Origin: Spirochaetaceae bacterium
Lineage (GTDB): Bacteria > Spirochaetota > Spirochaetia > DSM-27196 > SLAA01
Length of the DNA: 33,679 nucleotides
Reading direction: 5' to 3'
Assembly (NCBI GenBank): GCA_003556605.1
Contig: PWQX01000171.1
Coordinates: forward strand, 1 to 33,679
Each line of letters starts with the position of its first letter. The first letter of the stretch is position 1. The position numbers and the translations under genes are program-made. This document shows positions 1 through 7,852 of the stretch, in pieces. The notes under the pieces were generated by a model, which worked only from the letters and a program-made list of their open reading frames with translations, was not told the DNA's origin and did not search any database.

Positions 1-1
1 C

Positions 2-1015
2 CTTCTCGATCGGCTACCGGGCAATATGCTCGTTGCTATCGCTTTGCTGTGCATGGCCGCCGGCTTGGCGTCGATCCCGGTGCTGCCGGCGCTGGCCGTG
101 CTGGCGGCAGTGTTTCTCGTTGTGGGTACCGCCGGCGGTATGGTGGAAGTAGGCGGCAACACGCTCCTGCTGTGGAGCTACGGCAGCCGCGTGGGGCCCT
201 ATATGGGTGCGCTACACTTCGCTTTCGGTGTCGGTGCAATGCTCGCACCTGCCTTCATCGGGCAGGCTGTGAGCTTGACCGGAGCCCTAACCGGCGCATT
301 CGTCGCCTCCGCGTTGTTAATCGTCCCAGGTGCGGTTGTGCTTTTCCGGGCTCCCACTCCGCGAACCCCCGGGCAAGACCGTAGCGCAACCGCCGCCGGA
401 GGCATCACGGCCACCGTCCTGATCGCGGTGTTTCTCATGCTCTACGTAGGGGCCGAGTCGGGCTTCGGCGGCTGGATCTACACATACGCCGTGCGCATGC
501 ACCGAATCGAACCCGCCCAAGCCGCCCTGCTGACTTCGCTGTTTTGGGGAGCGTTGACCGCCGGTAGGCTTGCGAGTATTCCGCTCGCCGCCCGGTTACA
601 ACCCCGGACGCTGCTGCTTGGGGCGATACTCGGCTGTCTCGTGTGCCTCGGTCTGCTGACCTCTGCAGACGTTAGCACGGGGGCCGCCTTCGTTTGGATC
701 GCCACCGCGGGGACCGGTTTGTCGATGGCTGCGATCTTTCCTTCCACCATGTCGTTCGCCGGAACTCATCTGCGGGTCACCGGTTCGCGCTCGCGCTGGT
801 TTTTTGTAGGTGCCGGAGCCGGCGGTATGAGTGTCCCGTGGGCGCTTGGTCACATTCTCGAGGCATTCGGCGCCCGCGCGGTCATGCTGGGGATATTGCT
901 CGTTGTGGCGGCGATGGTGATGACCTTTGCGGCGTTGCTCACGGTAGTGCTGCGCTCCGGGCGGCGCGAATCCGGCGGCCGGCTGAACGGGTCATCGGCT
1001 GGGGCCGCTGTCTAA
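2..1015 (+). CDS. MFS transporter, sugar-type (5' end outside window)
   Basis: This is a cytoplasmic-membrane secondary transporter of the major facilitator superfamily, probably for a sugar or related small solute. The frame is open from the first bases of the window and reads LLDRLPGN before the first ATG at 26. That segment looks like the cytoplasmic loop 2-3 motif of MFS proteins, so the ATG at 26 is internal and the true start lies upstream. The visible part has about ten hydrophobic segments. The stretch GGMVEVGGNTLLLW recalls the MFSD4/Naglt1-like and FucP-like sugar porters, which carry a conserved Gly-rich helix with an Asn there. The C-terminal tail after the last helix is short and polar. 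It converges with the pyruvate-kinase-like gene 55 bp downstream, and I see no clear terminator between them. The substrate cannot be read from the sequence. Confidence 0.85.
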   Translation, partial: LLDRLPGNMLVAIALLCMAAGLASIPVLPALAVLAAVFLVVGTAGGMVEVGGNTLLLWSYGSRVGPYMGALHFAFGVGAMLAPAFIGQAVSLTGALTGAFVASALLIVPGAVVLFRAPTPRTPGQDRSATAAGGITATVLIAVFLMLYVGAESGFGGWIYTYAVRMHRIEPAQAALLTSLFWGALTAGRLASIPLAARLQPRTLLLGAILGCLVCLGLLTSADVSTGAAFVWIATAGTGLSMAAIFPSTMSFAGTHLRVTGSRSRWFFVGAGAGGMSVPWALGHILEAFGARAVMLGILLVVAAMVMTFAALLTVVLRSGRRESGGRLNGSSAGAAV

Positions 1016-1070
1016 CCGCCGCGTGCGCTCGAGCGCTGTGCCTCACCGTTCCGCGCTTCGGCCCGTTGGC

Positions 1071-2108
1071 CTACCGACCTGCGAGGCCGCGAAACAGCGC
1101 CGCCGCCCGGCAGCTTTCAAGCGCATAAGCGCCTACCGCAGTCTCATCCGAAAGCACTATACCCCCGTAGCCGGCCGCCAGCGCATCGTAGAGCCCGCAC
1201 ACTTCAGCTCGCGTGGGCGTGGGGTGCGAGCTCATGTGCTCAAGCACCTGCCCGGCAAGCAGTACCGGGCGGCCGATTGAGCGCACCCTGAGGCCGAACG
1301 CGCCGGCCGCGCGCGCCATCTCGGCAAGCCCGAGCTCGGCGCCGAGGTCACCACGACATAGCCACAGCTCGTCGGCGTGCTCAGCGATCGCGGCCGCATC
1401 ATCGAGTGCCTCACGGCGCTCGAGCTTCGCTATAAGGTACGCTCCAGAGCCGAACACCCGGCGATACACCGCCATTTCTTGACCGTCGCGCACATACGAC
1501 AACGCATACCGCACACAGCCCGGTACGCGCCCGCCGGCGGCCGCGTCCCCAAGCTTGCCCCCATACCCGCGCCCGCCTTCAGTGAGCGTGAGGAGGTCAC
1601 GGTCCTTCGCTTGGAGCCCCTCGCTGCGAATCCGGGAACCGGGTACCGATAGCCCTTTGTGCCCGCTCAGCTCGCCGCCGCGTTCCACCACCGTGTCGAC
1701 CGAATCCTTGTCACAGCGCTCGGCCCGGAGTCTTGTTTTCGCATCGTTGAGCAAGATGACCCCGGGCGAATCCTCTACAGCTCGAAAGAAATCCGAATGC
1801 GGCACCGGTAACACGCCCGGCCGGTCGGCCGCGTTGGTGTACGCAAGGCGCAAGCGCTCTCCCTCGGCGATCGTGACCGCCGGGTAACGCCCAAGCCGCC
1901 ATTTGCTGCCCTGTAGATCAAGCACCACATGCGCCCCGGGCGCATCGTTCAGCACCGGCTGCAGGCGCACAAGCCATTCCTCGAGCTCAGCGAGCGACAG
2001 ATGCGAGCTGTTGAGCCGGACCGCGCTTGCGCCGGCATCGAGCAGTTGCCGCCACACACGCTTGCCGTTGGTCACCGGGCCAAGAGTAGCAACGATCTCG
2101 TACTGCAT
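1071..2108 (-). CDS. Short, divergent pyruvate-kinase-like protein
   Basis: The product of about 345 aa matches the TIM-barrel part of pyruvate kinase (PEP + ADP to pyruvate + ATP) but lacks the C-terminal allosteric domain of the usual ~470-aa enzymes. Visible motifs in order: IVATLGP near the N-terminus, RLNSSH (family RxNFSHG), DLQGSKWR (DTKGPEIR), GHKGLSVPG (KGVNLPG), AKLERREAL (the K-[LIV]-E active-site signature, with the catalytic Lys and metal-binding Glu), CRGDLGAE (ARGDLGVE, metal-binding Asp) and PTRAEV. The loop ATQMLES reads AGQVLEH here, so the PEP-contacting Thr is Gly. I chose the ATG at 2108 over a TTG at 2132 because it matches the family N-terminus and removes a 17-bp overlap with the upstream cupin gene. 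The two genes are 7 bp apart, so they probably form an operon. It could be a true kinase or a repurposed enoylpyruvate/aldol-type enzyme. Confidence 0.8.
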   Translation of the reverse strand: MQYEIVATLGPVTNGKRVWRQLLDAGASAVRLNSSHLSLAELEEWLVRLQPVLNDAPGAHVVLDLQGSKWRLGRYPAVTIAEGERLRLAYTNAADRPGVLPVPHSDFFRAVEDSPGVILLNDAKTRLRAERCDKDSVDTVVERGGELSGHKGLSVPGSRIRSEGLQAKDRDLLTLTEGGRGYGGKLGDAAAGGRVPGCVRYALSYVRDGQEMAVYRRVFGSGAYLIAKLERREALDDAAAIAEHADELWLCRGDLGAELGLAEMARAAGAFGLRVRSIGRPVLLAGQVLEHMSSHPTPTRAEVCGLYDALAAGYGGIVLSDETAVGAYALESCRAAALFRGLAGR

Positions 2109-2115
2109 TGTACCA

Positions 2116-3318
2116 CTACGTGCGCGGGCCAAAGTGCTTCAGGATAACCAGATCGTCATGTTCGCTCTCATTGGTGATCGCAACACCCTCTCGAGCAGCG
2201 TCATAGCTGACGAACAGCTCATCCTCGGTCATGCGCCGGAACCGAATCATCGCCGGCGAATTAACGCTGAGCGATCCGAAACGCCCGTGACCCTGCACAA
2301 CAATAAGCCCGTACGCAGCGTCATCTGCTATTCGCACCGTCCGTTTCGGGTGCACGCTGAGCTCCTTGGCGCTGAATGCGTCGGACTTATACGCGATCCA
2401 GTTTTCCTCGTACCCGGCGTCGCGCATCTGGGCAAGCGGCCGTACCGGTTTCGGCGGGCTGAATCTGTTACGATAGAGGTCGGGATCAACGTTGAGCTCC
2501 CAATCGAGAAGGCTCATGATGTAGTCAAGGTCGTGCTTGTGTTCGTCGGGCACGTCTTTCACCACAAGCTCCCAGGGGGTATACGCGTCCCAGACAATGG
2601 ACTGGAACATCGAGAAGACGTCCGATGCACCCTGCGGTTCGTAGGTGAGAAACGAGCCGGGGGCATGCAGGAGCCCGGGAGGCACATCCCACCCGGTACC
2701 CGGTGCAAGCCGATAGGCCCTGGAGAGGTCCAGGATACCGTTGTCACCCTTGTTCCAGTCTGCGAGACACTTTCGCACCTGGCCTTTCGTCACGCCGGGG
2801 TTGATACCAAAAAAGGTATACGGGAAGTACCCGCGCTTGTTGTTGAGTTGCGGCGGGAAGTAGTACGCCTCGGGTTTTCCCCGTTGCCCCACCTTCGCCG
2901 CCATCTCATCGCTGTGGTGCAAATGATGCGGAAGCGGTTCCAGATTGTCGAAGAACTTACTGAACATAGTCCAGCCGCCGTGCGCCCGCATCACCTCAGC
3001 ACCTAGTATTACGTCTCCCCGGCTTTCTATTGCGTCTTTCAACAGGACTTTCTCGGCTCGGCCACCGGCTTCGTGGTAAACGTAACTCAGCCCTTCATCC
3101 GGTAATGTCTCGGGCCCGTTATCCGCTTTGACGGTAGAGGAAAGCCACCGTTCGTCGATCCCGCCCCGATGTGCACCGAATGCATAGTAATCACCGGGGT
3201 GCAACTTGAGCCGTTTGCCCGGAATACAGAATGCGCGCGGAACCCATGTCGGAGTCAGACGGAAGACGCCTTGACCGTGTTCCAGCGCATTGTCGATAAC
3301 TCGTTCTACACTGCTCAT
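2116..3318 (-). CDS. Cupin protein of phosphomannose-isomerase-like type
   Basis: This 400-aa soluble protein has no signal peptide. A histidine- and glutamate-rich segment near residue 145, PHHLHHSDEMA, followed about ten residues later by KPEAYYFP, looks like the zinc site of type I phosphomannose isomerases and related metal-dependent cupins (H-x-H plus E/H ligands). A later segment, GTGWDVPPGLLHAPGS, resembles the second cupin motif of those proteins. It probably isomerises or binds a phosphorylated sugar, but the substrate is unknown and it is longer than simple class II cupin isomerases. A GGAG ribosome-binding site lies 6 nt before the ATG. The gene is immediately upstream of the pyruvate-kinase-like gene on the same strand and 103 bp downstream of chorismate mutase. 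A TATAAT sequence on the minus strand at 3352-3357 could start the cupin/pyruvate-kinase transcript, although no good -35 accompanies it. Confidence 0.7.
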   Translation of the reverse strand: MSSVERVIDNALEHGQGVFRLTPTWVPRAFCIPGKRLKLHPGDYYAFGAHRGGIDERWLSSTVKADNGPETLPDEGLSYVYHEAGGRAEKVLLKDAIESRGDVILGAEVMRAHGGWTMFSKFFDNLEPLPHHLHHSDEMAAKVGQRGKPEAYYFPPQLNNKRGYFPYTFFGINPGVTKGQVRKCLADWNKGDNGILDLSRAYRLAPGTGWDVPPGLLHAPGSFLTYEPQGASDVFSMFQSIVWDAYTPWELVVKDVPDEHKHDLDYIMSLLDWELNVDPDLYRNRFSPPKPVRPLAQMRDAGYEENWIAYKSDAFSAKELSVHPKRTVRIADDAAYGLIVVQGHGRFGSLSVNSPAMIRFRRMTEDELFVSYDAAREGVAITNESEHDDLVILKHFGPRT

Positions 3319-3351
3319 GTCGACTCCTGTCGGGCTGCTGTTTCAGAGCCC

Positions 3352-3357
3352 ATTATA
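3352..3357 (-). promoter_or_regulatory. Possible -10 box of the cupin/pyruvate-kinase-like operon
   Basis: TATAAT on the minus strand, about 34 nt before the cupin ATG, would give a leader of about 27 nt containing the GGAG ribosome-binding site. The -35 region at 16-18 nt is poor. The 103-bp gap also holds an inverted repeat, GCCGGTG at 3383-3389 with CACCGGC at 3403-3409. A short T run follows 16 nt later on the minus strand, too distant for a standard terminator of the chorismate mutase gene. Confidence 0.35.
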
Positions 3358-3421
3358 TTGGAAAAACCGCCGAGGATGCGCTGCCGGTGTGGAGCACATA
3401 TGCACCGGCTGAAAGAAGCTG

Positions 3422-4165
3422 CTAAGGCTCGCGCCGCCGCGCGAGCAGGTACTCCACCTGTCCTTCCTTGGTGAGCGGGATGATTGTGTCGCGGTAAAAC
3501 TCCACTACCACTTCCGCGCCAATCACACGCCGCACTCGGCGGTTCACGTGAGCCTGCAGGTGCTGCACCTTGTCGGCCAAGCGCGCGATGATCGCCGCCT
3601 CGACTTCCGCCCGGGTCAGCATGTCGACCAGTTGCCGGCGATCGTTGGACGAAGCGGCAGCCGCGAACTCCCGCGGTGAGCGCCGGTACTTGGCCTCGGC
3701 AACAAACAACGCCCCGTAATGCACGCGCCGGGCGATTGCCTGGATAGCCGCCACGTCGTGCTCCACACTCGAACCGTACTGCCCGTCGTCAGGCTCTTTG
3801 CACAGGAGCGGCAACTGCGCAATAAACGCGCCACAGATCGACCGCGACCTGCTCACCACGTTGTAATCGTCGACCGCCAGCGGCGGCGCAGTCATATGAA
3901 CCTTCCGGCGGGCGCGGGGAAGCTCTCGAAGCACGGGCCGTTCCTCCGGCACTTCGTACCGTCCGAACTCGGCATCCATCCGTTCCTGCGCCGCCAGCCG
4001 CAGCTCAAACAAAGACTCGTTCCCCGCCCCGGCGAAGCCGCTCGCCCCGCGCTCGTAGGCCTGTGCGTTGCGCGCGAACTGCGCCCGGTCGATGAAGCGG
4101 TGGATGATCGTTTCCTCCAGGGCTTCGAGGCGCGCGGCGATCAAATCCAGATCTAGAATATTCAT
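3422..4165 (-). CDS. Chorismate mutase, eukaryotic (yeast-like) AroQ type
   Basis: Converts chorismate to prephenate, the branch point to phenylalanine and tyrosine. The 247-aa all-helical product matches yeast Aro7/plant chorismate mutase along its length. The N-terminal helix reads RLEALEETIIHRFIDRAQF. A central segment reads ARRVHYGALFVAEAK (yeast RRIHFGKFVAEAK, with the catalytic Arg and Lys). The C-terminus reads YRDTIIPLTKEGQVEYLLAR (yeast IVIPITKEVEVEYLLRR). Bacterial AroQ enzymes of the E. coli type are only about 90 aa. I chose the ATG at 4165 because the homology starts there. An upstream in-frame ATG at 4279 would add 38 residues unlike the family. Oddities: Gln236 replaces yeast Glu246, Ala10 lies where yeast has Arg16, and there is one extra residue between the central Arg and Lys. 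A possible GTGAAC-18-TATGGA promoter ends 9 nt before the ATG. Confidence 0.88.
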   Translation of the reverse strand: MNILDLDLIAARLEALEETIIHRFIDRAQFARNAQAYERGASGFAGAGNESLFELRLAAQERMDAEFGRYEVPEERPVLRELPRARRKVHMTAPPLAVDDYNVVSRSRSICGAFIAQLPLLCKEPDDGQYGSSVEHDVAAIQAIARRVHYGALFVAEAKYRRSPREFAAAASSNDRRQLVDMLTRAEVEAAIIARLADKVQHLQAHVNRRVRRVIGAEVVVEFYRDTIIPLTKEGQVEYLLARRREP

Positions 4166-4271
4166 GCTCGCCCGTCCATAGCCGCTACGATACCCCGAGT
4201 TCACCCATGGCGCAAGCTCCCCCGGCCGCGGTGCTCCGGCTGCAGCACGGATGCTGCCCTGATCGTTGCTG

Positions 4272-4310
4272 GAAACCACATTTGCTCCTACGAAACCACA
4301 GATTTACATA
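4272..4310 (+). promoter_or_regulatory. Activator-type promoter of the alpha-galactoside importer operon
   Basis: Two direct repeats GAAACCACA lie at 4272-4280 and 4292-4300, 20 bp apart (about two helical turns). They are followed by TACATA at 4305-4310 as the -10 box. The -35 position (TTGCTC, 4282-4287, 17-nt spacer) is weak and sits between the repeats, as expected for an activator-dependent promoter. Direct repeats about 21 bp apart next to a weak -35 are typical of AraC-family activators, and an AraC/MsmR-type gene is the fourth gene of this cluster. The same layout is found on the minus strand at 10512-10550 before the GH4 gene. The predicted leader to the permease start is about 88 nt. 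Confidence 0.7.
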
Positions 4311-4404
4311 TCGCGCCGGCGAGAACCCGAGTTAGAGTGCAGGGTGTCGCGTACCGTAGTGTGCGCAAACCCTCACGCCCGCCCGCAGCGGAAGGAGGTT
4401 CCTC

Positions 4405-5361
4405 TTGACCGACGCGTCAACAGTTAGCTCAACGCCGGACGTCCCTACGACCACCGCCAAACCTCACAAACAGCCCAAACGAAAGAATGGCTACAAGAAA
4501 GACGAGATCGAGGCGGCGGTCTATTTCATCGTGCCCAGTCTGATCGGTTTTACTCTGTTCTTCCTTTTTCCAGCGGTACGGGGATTATTTATGAGCTTCA
4601 CCGATTGGGATTTGCTGACGGAGCCGGAGTTCATTGGGGTGGCGAACTACAGGCGTCTATTCCAAGATCGCTTTTTCTGGAATTCGCTGCGGGTAACGGT
4701 GATGTACGTGCTTTACAACATCCCGATCCAAACGGTGATCGGGCTGGCGATCGCCGTTCTGATGAATCGAGTGAAAAACTCGACGGCACTTCGCGGCGTT
4801 ATCTTGCTGCCTTGGTTTATCCCGAACGTCGTCGTCGGACTGTTGTGGCTGATGCTCTTAAACCCGCTCGTGGGGCCGATAAACCTTATGCTCACCGGCT
4901 TGGGGCTTGATCGCGTTCAGTTTCTCATGCTGCCGCAAACCGCTCTACCGAGCATCGCAGGAATCAACATCTGGCGCCACATGGGCTACGTTGCCCTGCT
5001 TTTCTTCGCCGGGCTCCAGACGATCCCGAATAACCTCTACGAAGCGTCCCGAATCGACGGGGCCTCGCCGTTTCAGGCGTTCTGGAGAATTACCCTGCCT
5101 CTTCTGCGACCCGTTATGACCTTCGTGGTTGTGACGTCGGTGATCGGCTCGTTTCAGATATTCGACACGGTCGCGGTAACTACCGAGGGCGGGCCGATGC
5201 GCTCGACGGAAGTGATGATCTGGTTCATCTTCGACCACGCCTTCCGGCGCTTCAACATGGGCTACGGCGCCGCAGCAACGGTGGTGTTGTTCTTGATTCT
5301 CGTCGTGTTCACATTCGCCTATATGAAGATCACTCGCGGCGGCGAGTCGGACTTAGGCTGA
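4405..5361 (+). CDS. Sugar ABC transporter permease, MalF/MsmF type (CUT1)
   Basis: This inner-membrane subunit of a carbohydrate-uptake-1 ABC importer has 318 aa with a polar N-terminal stretch of about 35 residues and then six hydrophobic helices. The EAA loop that docks on the ATPase is visible near residue 212: EASRIDGASPFQAFWRITLP. The start is a TTG at 4405, supported by a strong GGAAGGAGG ribosome-binding site 6 nt upstream and by the absence of an ATG before the first helix. The next permease starts 12 bp after its stop. No ATP-binding gene is present in this cluster, as is common for CUT1 systems that share a single MsmK/UgpC-type ATPase encoded elsewhere. The neighbouring GH4 alpha-galactosidase and MsmR-type regulator suggest melibiose/raffinose-type substrates. 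Confidence 0.92.
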   Translation: MTDASTVSSTPDVPTTTAKPHKQPKRKNGYKKDEIEAAVYFIVPSLIGFTLFFLFPAVRGLFMSFTDWDLLTEPEFIGVANYRRLFQDRFFWNSLRVTVMYVLYNIPIQTVIGLAIAVLMNRVKNSTALRGVILLPWFIPNVVVGLLWLMLLNPLVGPINLMLTGLGLDRVQFLMLPQTALPSIAGINIWRHMGYVALLFFAGLQTIPNNLYEASRIDGASPFQAFWRITLPLLRPVMTFVVVTSVIGSFQIFDTVAVTTEGGPMRSTEVMIWFIFDHAFRRFNMGYGAAATVVLFLILVVFTFAYMKITRGGESDLG

Positions 5362-5373
5362 GGGGGAAATGCC

Positions 5374-6336
5374 ATGAGCGAACCACATGCATCAGGCAAA
5401 GGCATAAGAACGAACACGCATCCGCCGGCACAAGATGAAAAGGGTGCCCGTACGCTGTCGGCGGAACGGTGGCGACGCCGAGTTCTGGCCGCAGCGGGCG
5501 TTGCTGTTATCGTAGCCGTCACGCTTGGCCCGTTCTACTGGATGCTCCGAACGGCGTTTACATTTCCACCGGAGATTTTTCGAAATCCGCGCAGCATCCT
5601 TCCACCGCAGTGGACCCTGGGAAACTTCATGCGGGTGCTCGGGCTAGTCAGCCCGGCGGAAGCGGTCGCGCTTGGAGGCACCGGCCAAGCCCTCGGGTTT
5701 GCTCTATCGCTTCGAAACTCACTTATCGTAACCGCGAGCATCACCATATCGCAAGTATTCTTCAGCGCCTGTGCGGCCTACGCCTTCGCACGCCTCCGTT
5801 TTCCGTTCCGCGACAGCCTGTTTAGCATCTACGTGGCGGCGCTGATGATTCCGCTTATCGTGACGGTGATTCCTAACTTTGCGTTCATCCAGGAGCTCGG
5901 CTGGCTCAACACCTTCCGCGGAATCGTCGCGCCGTTCTTCTTGATGACGCCGCTGGCGGTGTTTTTTATGCGCCAGTTCTTTGTGAGCATCAATAAGGAG
6001 CTTGAAGAGTCGGCCTATCTCGACGGCGCGGGCCGGCTTACCACGGCATTTCGCATCGTGTTTCCCATGAGCACGCCGGCGCTGATGACTTGCGCGATAA
6101 TCGTCGCCACGACCACATGGAATGAATACCTGTGGATGCTGATCGTGGGACGCGACAGGGCCGTGCGCGTGCTTACCGTCGCATTAGGTATCTTCCGACA
6201 GCAAACGCCCCAAGGTGCTCCCGACTGGGGCGGACTAATGGCCGGAACGATGCTGGCAACCGTTCCAATCGCGCTCGTGTTCCTGCTCCTTGGAAAGCAC
6301 GTGGTCAACTCAATCGGTCACACCGGTTTCCGTTAA
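5374..6336 (+). CDS. Sugar ABC transporter permease, MalG/MsmG type (CUT1)
   Basis: Second membrane subunit of the same importer, 320 aa. The N-terminal cytoplasmic stretch is about 30 residues, followed by six hydrophobic helices, and the EAA loop reads EESAYLDGAGRLTTAFRIVF in the second half. The ATG at 5374 is preceded by AGGGGGAA as ribosome-binding site. The gene lies 12 bp after the first permease and 105 bp before the binding-protein gene. That gap carries a strong hairpin, which may let the binding protein be made in larger amounts than the permeases. It forms a heterodimer with the upstream permease. The periplasmic loop between helices 1 and 2 is fairly long, as in MalG-type subunits. 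Confidence 0.92.
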   Translation: MSEPHASGKGIRTNTHPPAQDEKGARTLSAERWRRRVLAAAGVAVIVAVTLGPFYWMLRTAFTFPPEIFRNPRSILPPQWTLGNFMRVLGLVSPAEAVALGGTGQALGFALSLRNSLIVTASITISQVFFSACAAYAFARLRFPFRDSLFSIYVAALMIPLIVTVIPNFAFIQELGWLNTFRGIVAPFFLMTPLAVFFMRQFFVSINKELEESAYLDGAGRLTTAFRIVFPMSTPALMTCAIIVATTTWNEYLWMLIVGRDRAVRVLTVALGIFRQQTPQGAPDWGGLMAGTMLATVPIALVFLLLGKHVVNSIGHTGFR

Positions 6337-6384
6337 GGCTCCGCGAGCATAGACTCGCTGAAAAATATTTGCGAACGAATTGAT

Positions 6385-6412
6385 CGGCGGCGGTAGGCGC
6401 TAATCGCCGCCG
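6385..6412 (+). other. Strong intercistronic hairpin between permease and binding-protein genes
   Basis: CGGCGGCG (6385-6392) pairs perfectly with CGCCGCCG (6405-6412) across a 12-nt loop. No T run follows, so it is unlikely to be a terminator. A hairpin in this place could block 3'-5' decay or mark a processing site, separating the amounts of binding protein and permeases. A second small stem, GCGAG/CTCGC, lies just after the permease stop. Confidence 0.5.
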
Positions 6413-6441
6413 CCGGCAGAAACTGGAAAGGAGGATAAGAG

Positions 6442-7782
6442 ATGCCGAAAAGAATGATTATTGTACTTGCGGTGGTGGTTATCGTAATAGTGATTGCGGT
6501 ACTTGCTACCCGCGAGGACCCCGACGTGGTAGTCGACGAGGATGTAGCAATTGAGTACATCCTATGGGACGCTTCGCAGCTTCCGGCCTATACCGAAGTA
6601 GCGGAGTTGTTCATGGAACGAAATCCGGACATCGAAATCAATATTGTCCAGATGGGTTGGGGGGACTATTGGGACGACTTGACCCGCCGCCTCGCTACGG
6701 ACGACGCTCCCGACGTGTGGACCAACCACGTCGCGTTTTTCCGCGATTTCGCGGAGCGCGGACAGATGCTCGCGCTTGATGACCGCATCGAACAGTCGGA
6801 CATCATCGAGCTGAACGCTTTCATGCCGGGTCTCGCGGATCTGTTCGTATTCGAGGGTGCGAACTACGGGTTGCCGAAGGACTGGGACACCATCGCGGTC
6901 TTGTATAACAAGGAGCATGTCGCTGAAGCAGGTATCGATCGCGAAGAGCTCGAAAACTTGACCTGGAATCCAGATGACGGCGGGAGCTACCAGGAGGTCA
7001 TTCAGCGGCTCACGCTCGATGTAAACGGCAACGACGGACTGAGCCCCGGCTTTGATCGAAACAACACCGCACGCCACGGATTCGCGGAGGCCTTCGACGC
7101 TATGAGCGCGTGGGGTCAGACCCAGTTTTCGCTCCTCGCCAAAACTCTCGACTGGGAGTTCCACAACGAAACGGCAACCGAGTTCTACTTCGACGAGCCG
7201 GAGTTCGTCAGCATCATCGAGTGGATGAGAATGATGACCGACGAGGGTTACTACCTGCCATTCGAAGACAGCGAAAGCGTGAACGAGCTGCTCGTTGCCG
7301 GCGAGGTGTCGATGGTTACCGACGGCTCATGGATGATCGGCTTTTACACGGACAATATGGGAGATAACGTGGGCTTTGCTCCGATTCCCCATGGTCCGCA
7401 GGGCCGCAACAGCATGTTCAACGGGCTTTCGGACGCAATCTGGTCCGGCACCGACAATCCGGAAGAGGCGTGGAAGTGGGTTGAGTTCCTTGCTTCGCCC
7501 GAAGCCCAAGAGATTGTCGGAAGCTACGGCGTGGTCTTCCCCGCCGTCGCATCAGCCACCGAGATCGCGCTAGATGTCTACGCGCAGCGCGGGCACGACG
7601 TGTCGGCATACACCGACCTTGCTTTCGACGACGAGAAGAACCACCTTCATCCGATTGCCGCAAACGCCACCCAAATCGACAGCATCATGCAGGACGCCTT
7701 CGAGCGAATCTGGCTGGCCCCGGCGGATCCGGCCGACGAACTGGCGCGCGCGACCGCCGAGATTAACGCGTTGTTCCGTTAA
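6442..7782 (+). CDS. Sugar ABC transporter substrate-binding protein (CUT1, MsmE/MalE type)
   Basis: Extracytoplasmic receptor that captures the sugar and delivers it to the two permeases. The product is 446 aa. It has a short basic N-terminus, one long hydrophobic stretch (about residues 5-22) and then an acidic mature protein. The mature part has family features such as YTEVAELFMERNPDIEINI, DAPDVWT, WDTIAVLYNKEHVAEAGI and the later WKWVEFLASPEAQEI. There is no lipobox cysteine, so it is either cleaved by signal peptidase I (possible VLA/T site) or stays anchored by its N-terminus. Many Gram-negative spirochaete homologues are lipoproteins, so this is a little unusual. The ATG at 6442 has an AAAGGAGG ribosome-binding site. 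It is the last gene of the importer operon, closed by a clear terminator at 7810-7845. Confidence 0.92.
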   Translation: MPKRMIIVLAVVVIVIVIAVLATREDPDVVVDEDVAIEYILWDASQLPAYTEVAELFMERNPDIEINIVQMGWGDYWDDLTRRLATDDAPDVWTNHVAFFRDFAERGQMLALDDRIEQSDIIELNAFMPGLADLFVFEGANYGLPKDWDTIAVLYNKEHVAEAGIDREELENLTWNPDDGGSYQEVIQRLTLDVNGNDGLSPGFDRNNTARHGFAEAFDAMSAWGQTQFSLLAKTLDWEFHNETATEFYFDEPEFVSIIEWMRMMTDEGYYLPFEDSESVNELLVAGEVSMVTDGSWMIGFYTDNMGDNVGFAPIPHGPQGRNSMFNGLSDAIWSGTDNPEEAWKWVEFLASPEAQEIVGSYGVVFPAVASATEIALDVYAQRGHDVSAYTDLAFDDEKNHLHPIAANATQIDSIMQDAFERIWLAPADPADELARATAEINALFR

Positions 7783-7809
7783 GCCGGTAAGAGCTCTCTC
7801 GGAACCTTC

Positions 7810-7845
7810 AAGGCGGTTCGGGGTGTCCCCCGGATCGCCTTTTTT
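7810..7845 (+). terminator. Rho-independent terminator of the importer operon
   Basis: A continuous 14-bp stem (7810-7823 with 7828-7841, two G-U pairs) closes on a TGTC tetraloop. Its 3' arm runs into six T at 7840-7845. It lies 28 bp after the binding-protein stop and separates the importer operon from the AraC-type regulator gene. Confidence 0.9.
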
Positions 7846-7852
7846 CTGTTTC

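Noticed and set aside
1903-3006. Plus-strand open frame of about 367 codons
   Set aside because: It lies antisense over the pyruvate-kinase-like and cupin genes, both supported by conserved motifs, and its product has no recognisable features.
3383-3409. Inverted repeat GCCGGTG/CACCGGC as a terminator of chorismate mutase
   Set aside because: The T run on the minus strand lies 16 nt beyond the stem, too far for an intrinsic terminator.
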